The notes beneath the pieces were generated by a model, which had not been told where the DNA came from, did not search any database, and saw nothing but the letters and a program-made list of their open reading frames with translations. Position numbers and translations under genes: made by a program. Of a DNA stretch of 64,000 nt, positions 62,824 through 64,000 are shown one piece after another. Positions within the stretch are counted from its first letter, which is position 1, and each line of letters starts with the position of its first letter. Origin of the DNA: Embiotoca jacksoni (lineage: Eukaryota; Chordata; Actinopteri; Embiotocidae); contig JAKOON010000051.1 of NCBI GenBank assembly GCA_022577435.1, forward strand, positions 870,001-934,000, written 5' to 3'.

Positions 62824-64000
62824 TCAGCCTCAGTAACATCAGTAACATCAGTAACATCAGTAACATCAGTAACATCAGCCTCATTGACATCAGCCTCAGT
62901 AACATCAACCTCAGTAACATCAAAATCAGTAACATCAGTAGCATCAACCTCAATAACATCAACCTCAGTAACATCAACCTCAATAACATCAACCTCAGTA
63001 ACATCAACCTCAGTAACACCAACCTCAATAACATCAACCTCAATAACATCAACCTCAGTAACATCAAAATCAGTAACATCAGTAGCATCAACCTCAATAA
63101 CATCAACCTCAGTAACACCAACCTCAATAACATCAACCTCAATAACATCAACCTCAGTAACATCAGTAACATCAGTAACATCAACCTCAGTAACATCAAC
63201 CTCAGTGACATCAGTAACATCAACCTCAGTAACATCAGTAACATCAGTAACATCAACCTCAGTAACATCAACATCAGTAACATCAACATCAGTAATATCA
63301 ACCTCAGTAACATCAACATCAGTAACATCAACATCAGTAACATCAACCTCAGTAACATCAACATCAGTAACATCAACCTCAGTAACATCAACATCAATAA
63401 CATCAACCTCAGTAACATCAACATCAGTAACATCAACCTCAGTAACATCAACATCAGTAACATCAACCTCAGTAACATCAACATCAGTAACATCAACCTC
63501 AGTAACATCAACATCAGTAACATCAACATCAGTAACATCAACCTCAGTAACATCAACCTCAGTAACATCAGTAACATCAACCTCAGTAACATCAACATCA
63601 GTAACATGAACCTCAGTAACATCAACCTCAGTAACATCAACCTCAGTAACATCAGTAACATCAACATCAGTAACATCAACCTCAGTAACATCAGTAACAT
63701 CAACCTCAGTAACATCAACCTCAGTAACATCAGTAACATCAACATCAGTAACATCAACCTCAGTAACACCAGTAACATCAACATCAGTAACATCAACCTC
63801 AGTAACATCAGTAACATCAACATCAGTAACATCAACATCAGTAACATGAACCTCAGTAACATGAACCTCAGTAACATCAGTAACATCAGTAACATCAGTA
63901 ACATCAACCTCAGTAACATCAACATCAGTAACAACAACCTCAGTAACATTAACCTCAATAACATCAGTAACATCAACCTGAGTAACATCAGTAACATCAG
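62824..64000 (+). repeat. Large minisatellite of AGTAACATC / AACCTCAGTAACATC units, running off the window
   Basis: About 1.2 kb of 9-bp (AGTAACATC) and 15-bp (AACMTCAGTAACATC) units; early copies also carry CATCAATAAC and AAAATCAGT variants. Every unit is a multiple of three, so one frame stays open on each strand (Ser/Thr/Val on plus; Leu/Met/Arg on minus, 413 codons). No start context or conserved domain supports a protein. The array continues past the window end. Confidence 0.95.

Noticed and set aside
62756..63997. 413-codon minus-strand frame rich in Leu/Met/Arg
   Set aside because: It is a pure translation of the minisatellite; no domain, start context or splice support.

Overview
This window is vertebrate nuclear DNA, almost certainly from a teleost fish. 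The reasons are: two spliced vertebrate genes with very short introns, many long (CA)n/(GT)n arrays, a decayed fish-type Tc1 transposon with direct repeats inside its inverted repeat, non-LTR 3' tails of the 'gggattaataaagt' kind, and several short interspersed repeats typical of fish. There are no bacterial operons, ribosome binding sites or CRISPR arrays.

The genes are in the first 12.5 kb. The 3' half of DTNBP1 (dysbindin) runs on the plus strand (five exons, 460-2841; the 5' exons lie before the window). Tail to tail with it is a complete CYB5R4 (NCB5OR, a cytochrome b5/cytochrome b5 reductase fusion) on the minus strand: 15 exons from 11165 down to 3723, all splice phases consistent, predicted 518 residues. 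About 880 bp separate the two stop codons, and likely polyadenylation signals for both lie in that gap. The two proteins have unrelated jobs (lysosome-related organelle biogenesis; ER-associated haem/flavin redox chemistry), so this is proximity and not a functional operon. Upstream of CYB5R4 lie a CpG-bearing promoter-like stretch and an unassigned acidic first-exon candidate (12092-12224, minus). Two unrecognised minus-strand open frames follow (12830-13126, with a membrane segment, and 13492-13803).

From about 14 kb to the end I find no convincing protein-coding gene. The long open frames there are translations of tandem repeats or transposon remains. This 50-kb stretch holds: (a) several AT-rich, homeobox-motif-rich blocks that look like conserved non-coding elements (best: 14.4, 20.7, 32.1-32.4 and 54.3 kb); (b) a seven-copy interspersed repeat family, a degraded Tc1 element (38.3-39.7 kb), a LINE reverse-transcriptase remnant (45.4-46 kb), a TIR element (52.8-53.5 kb) and a three-copy short TIR element; (c) minisatellites at 40.7, 41.1, 43.7, 50.7 and 62.8-64 kb; (d) more than a dozen long dinucleotide arrays; (e) three strong DNA hairpins at 20.8, 35.6 and 43.3 kb.

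The most interesting points are a (TG)n tract used as the 3' splice site of a DTNBP1 exon, a 63-nt near-perfect hairpin inside a putative conserved element, a 23-bp perfect palindrome with a 3-nt centre, and a 28-bp minisatellite that seems to have grown from a motif inside a short transposable element also present, unexpanded, at 31.3 kb. I did not find a clearly new multi-gene system.
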